NCBI GenBank assembly: GCA_003223245.1
Contig: QHYI01000115.1
Coordinates: 38,666 to 102,665 of the forward strand
Direction: 5' to 3'
Source: Acidobacteriota bacterium
GTDB taxonomy: Bacteria > Acidobacteriota > Terriglobia > Acidiferrales > UBA7541
Length of the DNA: 64,000 nt
Shown here: piece by piece, positions 62,880-64,000 of the stretch
How the letters are laid out: each line of letters opens with the position of its first letter
Numbering within the stretch: the stretch's first letter is position 1
Notes under the pieces: generated by a model
Told to the model about the DNA's origin: nothing
Database searches by the model: none
Seen by the model: only the letters and a program-made list of their open reading frames with translations
Program-made: the position numbers and the translations under genes

Positions 62880-62901
62880 GCCCGTGATCCGCCCCGAGTA
62901 A
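62880..62901 (+). repeat. Direct repeat copy A (GCCCGTGATCCGCCCC)
   Basis: GCCCGTGATCCGCCCC followed by GAGTA at 62880-62900. Copy B is at 63825-63845, 945 bp downstream on the same strand; the two flank the VOC gene. Confidence 0.5.
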
Positions 62902-63001
62902 GCTATTCGGGAACGATCTCTCAGCCTCCACGTCGCGCTCGTGCTTCGGCTTGCAAAAGGGGCCCGTTGCTAGACTAGACGACACCTTGTAGATTGGACC
63001 G

Positions 63002-63439
63002 ATGGCGCTCAAACGGATGGACAACGTAGGAATCGTCGTCGATGACCTCGGAGGGACGATTGATTTCTTTCGCGAGCTGGGCCTCGAACTCGAAGGGCGG
63101 GCCACGATCGAAGGAGAATGGGCCGGACGTGTCACTGGACTGGCCGATCAGCGCGTCGAGATTGCCATGATGCGCACGCCGGACGGCCACGGCCGGCTCG
63201 AACTCTCCCGCTTCCTCACGCCGACTGCCGTCGCGGATCACCGCAACGCCCCAGTGAACGCTCTAGGTTACCTCCGCGTCATGTTTGCCGTGGACGACAT
63301 CGACGAGATGCTTGAAAGGCTCCGCAAGCGCGGCGCCCAGCTCGTAGGCGAAGTAGTCCAGTATAAAGACGCGTATCGGCTCTGCTACATCCGCGGGCCT
63401 GAAGGGCTTCTCATCGGACTCGCCCAAGAACTCAGCTGA
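63002..63439 (+). CDS. VOC (glyoxalase/bleomycin-resistance fold) protein
   Basis: A 145-residue vicinal-oxygen-chelate protein: first beta-alpha-beta module RMDNVGIVVDDLGGTIDFF with ELGLELEG, second module YLRVMFAVDDIDEMLERL, ending IRGPEGLLIGLAQEL. Metal ligands could be from the H/E positions in the two halves but are incomplete (His to Asn at the start), so catalysis is uncertain. No ribosome site is evident before ATG 63002. Between two copies of a short direct repeat. Confidence 0.85.
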   Translation: MALKRMDNVGIVVDDLGGTIDFFRELGLELEGRATIEGEWAGRVTGLADQRVEIAMMRTPDGHGRLELSRFLTPTAVADHRNAPVNALGYLRVMFAVDDIDEMLERLRKRGAQLVGEVVQYKDAYRLCYIRGPEGLLIGLAQELS

Positions 63440-63972
63440 GCGCAATACGAAGACAATGACGAAGACCGACCAATGTCAGCGAGCGCGTCTCGCAAAGGGT
63501 AAGTTTCGCAACGGCACGGGAGCTCAATGAAATCAGCGGTTCGGATGTCGCAGATGTCAGTTGCAAATTGATCGTGACGGTTTAACCTTCGGGCGAACTC
63601 CGCAAACCATTCACAGGCCCGTTTGCGGGCTCGGACAGTGACTGAGCGAAATCGCAAATGCCTGTTGCAAAAGGACGCCGTCAAATTGTCATCGTTGACC
63701 GGCCGGCAGCACTGGCTGGCAGAACGGCCGATTGGCGAGAAACATCGTTCGTCGGACAGACCGCCGCTCTCAGCTACCGAGTGGATCGTCGGCAAACAAG
63801 AAGTGATCCAGTTCCTTCCTGTTTGCCCGTGATCCGCCCCAAATAGGACTGGTCCGCGATTGACGGCGCGAGCAGGGAGAGATATACGAAGAATGTGCTT
63901 CAAATGTGGGGTATCCCGACATCCGGCTCATCAGCTCCGGCGCGGGAGTAGCTTTCGTAAGAGGAGGTCATC
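63440..63972. other. Intergenic or decayed stretch, no gene recognised
   Basis: This 533-bp stretch has several open frames on both strands (for example 63385-63903 on the minus strand) but none with convincing start, codon use or family. It contains direct-repeat copy B (63825-63845). It may be decayed mobile DNA. Confidence 0.35.
63825..63845 (+). repeat. Direct repeat copy B (GCCCGTGATCCGCCCC)
   Basis: GCCCGTGATCCGCCCC followed by AAATA at 63825-63845; see copy A at 62880. Confidence 0.5.
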
Positions 63973-64000
63973 GTGAAACGCGAACGCATGCTGCAAGTCG
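63973..64000 (+). CDS. Start of a further gene, cut by the right edge
   Basis: GTG 63973 is preceded by AAGAGGAGG with a 4- to 5-base gap, one of the best ribosome sites in the window, and reads VKRERMLQV to the edge. Too short to identify. Confidence 0.5.

Noticed and set aside
63385..63903. A 172-codon minus-strand frame near the right end
   Set aside because: Cys/Arg/Ser-rich, overlaps the VOC gene and has no relatives that I recognise.

Overview
The window is high-GC, densely coded chromosomal DNA from a Gram-negative bacterium. RND efflux permeases, apolipoprotein N-acyltransferase, a patatin/outer-membrane-barrel protein and other outer-membrane barrels show two membranes. The mixture of gene families (many TPR proteins, short-form prolyl-tRNA synthetase, short-form AhcY, an acidobacterial style of secreted hypotheticals and of short palindromic intergenic repeats) suggests an Acidobacteriota member of the Terriglobia type. 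That placement is inference from family resemblance; there is no rRNA gene here to confirm it.

Layout. 1-4473: two RND efflux permeases (the first cut by the left edge). 4639-9750: a ferritin-like/VIT1 iron transporter (MbfA type), two PilZ-like proteins, an acetate/succinate transporter (SatP family) and a small TPR protein. 10138-13502: DUF2252 protein, glyA, a Doc toxin remnant and rpiB. 13778-16332: a di-heme cytochrome c translationally coupled to a PQQ alcohol dehydrogenase carrying the lanthanide-type Asp pair. 16338-22583: a membrane glycosyltransferase, an AraC regulator, a frameshifted pseudogene, DinB-fold protein, secreted proteins, a dienelactone hydrolase, a DoxX remnant and an outer-membrane barrel. 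22789-36657: proS, a small membrane protein, a class A penicillin-binding protein, TPR proteins, then a tight chain of overlapping genes (TPR/TolB-like, NfeD protease, slipin, SPOR protein, lnt) followed by prfB with its programmed frameshift. 36832-38192: a wrecked outer-membrane transporter gene and a Cys/His/Met-rich small protein. 38673-49786: metK, ahcY, tldD, tldE, gltB and a LysR regulator. 49929-54851: a secreted protein and an SOS polymerase pair (dnaE2 with a large internal deletion, and a Y-family polymerase with palindromic repeats inside its coding sequence). 55199-60306: a lipocalin-like protein, a PlpD-type patatin, copC and copD. 60366-61938: tRNA-Gln, tRNA-Ser and a frameshifted tyrosine integrase next to the tRNA. 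62169-64000: a Tat-exported cupin, a VOC protein and the first codons of a further gene.

How it fits together. The recognisable core is housekeeping: methyl cycle (MetK makes SAM, AhcY removes SAH), one-carbon and amino-acid metabolism (GlyA, GltB), translation (ProS, PrfB, two tRNAs), cell wall (PBP1) and lipoprotein maturation (Lnt). Around it lies accessory material in visible decay: at least six genes are truncated, frameshifted, interrupted or internally deleted, while the long core genes beside them are intact. That contrast argues for real gene decay and against poor sequence quality. Several starts are TTG or GTG (metK, ahcY, nfeD, copD), supported by good Shine-Dalgarno sequences in the cases of metK and ahcY.

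The most unusual signals are: palindromic repeats carried in frame inside both SOS polymerase genes; a probable structured leader in front of metK with mutually exclusive pairings; two copies of a perfect 10-bp palindrome 51 bp apart upstream of it; the DnaE2 deletion that removes the third catalytic aspartate; and the predicted lanthanide-dependent alcohol dehydrogenase. No CRISPR array, complete insertion sequence or obvious defence island was seen.
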